From Methanosarcinales archaeon ex4572_44 (GTDB lineage: Archaea; Halobacteriota; Methanosarcinia; Methanosarcinales; EX4572-44), in assembly GCA_002254825.2 (NCBI GenBank), contig NJEL02000033.1, positions 1 to 17,112 on the forward strand: a stretch of DNA of 17,112 nt, read 5' to 3'. The stretch's first letter is position 1; every line of letters begins with the position of its first letter. The notes under the pieces were generated by a model. It saw nothing but the letters and a program-made list of their open reading frames with translations. It did no database searches and was not told where the DNA came from. This document shows positions 15,396 through 17,112 of this stretch, in pieces. Position numbers and translations under genes: made by a program.

Positions 15396-17112
15396 GTGCA
15401 GACAGACCTGTATGATAGAGTGATCGAGTTGGCGCGGCGGCGGGGTTTTCTCTGGAATTCCTTTGAATTATACGGGGGTGCTGCTGGTTTCTATGACTAT
15501 GGGCCACTTGGCGCCATCCTGAAACGCGCGGTTGAAGACCTGTGGAGGGAGTTCTTCGTCCTACGAGAGGGTTTCTTCGAGATCGAATCCCCCACGATCG
15601 GGATTGAAGACGTGTTTCGTGCATCAGGTCATCTAAGTGGTTTCTCCGATCCAATCACAGAGTGCATCAAGTGTAATGAACCGTTTCGAGCAGATCACCT
15701 CCTGGAGGGTATCGTGAGCGATGCCGATGGCATGTCAACAAAAGAGCTTGAAGAGTTGATCCGATCGCACAACATCAGTTGTCCCGAGTGCAGCGGCGAG
15801 CTCGGTGGTGTCTATGACTTCAACCTGATGTTCGAAACGACGATTGGACCAGGTAAGGGCCGCAGAGGCTATCTTCGACCAGAAACCGCTCAGGGCATGT
15901 TTGTTAACTTCCCACGATTGTTACGATTTTATCGTGAAAAACTACCATTTGGCGCGGTGCAGATTGGAAAATCCTACCGCAACGAGATATCACCACGCCA
16001 GGGCGTGCTGCGCCTGCGCGAGTTCACACAAGCCGAAGCCGAGATCTTCATCGATCCAACCGACAAAACAGAACCGAGGTTCAAAGACGTGGCTTCAAGT
16101 GAACTCACACTCTATCCTGCAAGCATCCAGGAAGCAGGTGAAGAGCCGATCCAGATGCGACTCGGCGAAGCGGTCGCAGAGGGAACCATTGCACACGAAT
16201 CCCTGGCGTACTACATCAATCTGACCTATGAGTTTCTGACAGCAAGTGGAATTGATCCAAAACGGCTCAGGTTCAGACAACACCGTGATGATGAAATGGC
16301 ACACTACGCAGCCGACTGCTGGGACGCAGAAGCCTACCTCGACCGCTTTGGCTGGGTGGAACTTGTCGGAATCGCTGACAGAACAGACTACGACCTGCAA
16401 GCACACACCAGAGTGAGCGGAATGGAACTCGGAGTGTTCAAAGAATACGAAAAACCAAAACGACAAAAAGTGATCAAAATAAAACCAAAGATGAACTACA
16501 TCGGTCCAAAATTCAAGAAGAGAGCCAAGCAAGTAGTAAAAACACTGGAAAAACTATCGCTCGGAGAGATCAGCGGAGAAACGATCACAATAGAGGTTGA
16601 CGGCGAAGAAATAAGACTTGGAAGCGAAGCCTTCACAATTGAAACACTGATCGAAGAGATCAGCGGCGAAAAAATCATACCACACGTGGTAGAACCAAGC
16701 TTCGGACTCGACCGAATAATCTACACCATACTCGAACACTCATACCGCGAAGAAACCGTCGAAGACGAAGTCAGAAAAGTCATGGAACTACCAGAAAAGA
16801 TCGCCCCCATAAAAGCAGCAGTACTCCCACTCCTCACAAAAGACGAGCTGATCACACCTGCAAAGAAAATCGAAACCAAATTAAAAGAAAATGGGATCCA
16901 AACCACCTACGACGACAGCGGCACAATTGGACGCCGCTACAGGCGAAACGACGAAATCGGAACACCATACGCAATAACAATCGACTACACCACCCTCGAA
17001 GACGAAACAGTCACAATCAGAGACAGAACAACCATGAAACAGATACGCAGACCAATCAAAGAGATCGAATACCTGATAACACGTCTAATAAGAAGAGAAG
17101 AGAAATTCAACG
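15396..17112 (+). CDS. glyS: Glycyl-tRNA synthetase, archaeal/eukaryal dimer type (3' end outside the window)
   Basis: This class II enzyme joins glycine to tRNA(Gly). The frame is open for 572 codons from a GTG start to the window edge, close to the family's full length, so only the last few residues are missing. It has FELYGGAAGFYDYGPLGA (23-40), the zinc-ribbon cysteines of CIKC (90-93) and CPEC (129-132), GYLRPETAQGMFVNF (158-172), motif 2 SYRNEISPRQGVLRLREF (193-210), motif 3 around SFGLDRI (435-441), and a C-terminal anticodon-binding domain with IGRRYRRNDEIGTPYAITID (511-530). No deletion or frame change is seen, unlike in hdrA, taw2 and hisD. The coding strand changes from about 70% G+T near the start to about 25% near the end (hand count of two 60-base blocks). 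It is divergent from ccmC. Confidence 0.95.
   Translation, partial: MQTDLYDRVIELARRRGFLWNSFELYGGAAGFYDYGPLGAILKRAVEDLWREFFVLREGFFEIESPTIGIEDVFRASGHLSGFSDPITECIKCNEPFRADHLLEGIVSDADGMSTKELEELIRSHNISCPECSGELGGVYDFNLMFETTIGPGKGRRGYLRPETAQGMFVNFPRLLRFYREKLPFGAVQIGKSYRNEISPRQGVLRLREFTQAEAEIFIDPTDKTEPRFKDVASSELTLYPASIQEAGEEPIQMRLGEAVAEGTIAHESLAYYINLTYEFLTASGIDPKRLRFRQHRDDEMAHYAADCWDAEAYLDRFGWVELVGIADRTDYDLQAHTRVSGMELGVFKEYEKPKRQKVIKIKPKMNYIGPKFKKRAKQVVKTLEKLSLGEISGETITIEVDGEEIRLGSEAFTIETLIEEISGEKIIPHVVEPSFGLDRIIYTILEHSYREETVEDEVRKVMELPEKIAPIKAAVLPLLTKDELITPAKKIETKLKENGIQTTYDDSGTIGRRYRRNDEIGTPYAITIDYTTLEDETVTIRDRTTMKQIRRPIKEIEYLITRLIRREEKFN

Noticed and set aside
15247..15654. N-terminal extension of ccmC by 136 residues
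   Set aside because: It would run antisense through the 5' end of glyS, is not membrane-like and gives an abnormal length.
1..17112. tRNA, rRNA or CRISPR arrays
   Set aside because: No cloverleaf with a plausible T-arm and no evenly spaced repeats were found by eye in the intergenic regions.

Overview
This window is archaeal, most likely from a methanogen, ANME or alkane-oxidising lineage of the Methanosarcinales/Syntrophoarchaeales/Archaeoglobus sort. It carries a heterodisulfide reductase A (HdrA) homologue, the archaeal wyosine enzyme Taw2, an archaeal-type glycyl-tRNA synthetase, an archaeal DUF89 protein and CcmC, which implies c-type cytochromes. Several genes have archaeal TATA-type promoters a short distance upstream, with little or no leader.

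Two kinds of DNA alternate. Native genes are hdrA (1830-3700), taw2 (3785-4599), hisD (12164-13361), DUF89-ccmC (15246-13600, minus strand) and glyS (15396 to the window edge). They have moderate GC, and their coding strand runs from G+T-rich at the 5' end to A+C-rich at the 3' end, resetting at each promoter. The other two blocks are AT-rich and lack this gradient. One is a type II restriction-modification pair of the MvaI/BcnI kind (221-1815). The other is an approximately 6.8 kb cassette (about 4.9-11.78 kb).

The cassette is the most interesting part. It is a tight operon of a NurA-like nuclease, a HerA-like hexameric ATPase, a 49-residue acidic protein, an SMC/Rad50-like ATPase and a winged-helix protein of unknown function, followed 105 bp later by a D12-class adenine DNA methyltransferase. 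This looks like a mobile DNA-processing or defence system: a motor, a nuclease, a DNA-tethering ATPase with a possible partner, and a possible self-marking methylase. I do not recognise the combination as a named system. Decayed pieces of one transposase flank the cassette on the minus strand, N-terminal part at about 12.13-11.78 kb and C-terminal part at about 4.87-4.59 kb. This suggests the cassette sits inside an old insertion sequence.

The three native genes that border the acquired blocks are all broken. hdrA lacks three internal segments, with two frame changes. taw2 is frameshifted near its end. hisD lacks a segment near its start and changes frame. The genes farther away (DUF89, ccmC, glyS) read through intact. 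Either the genes around the insertions are decaying or the assembly is faulty there; read mapping would decide.
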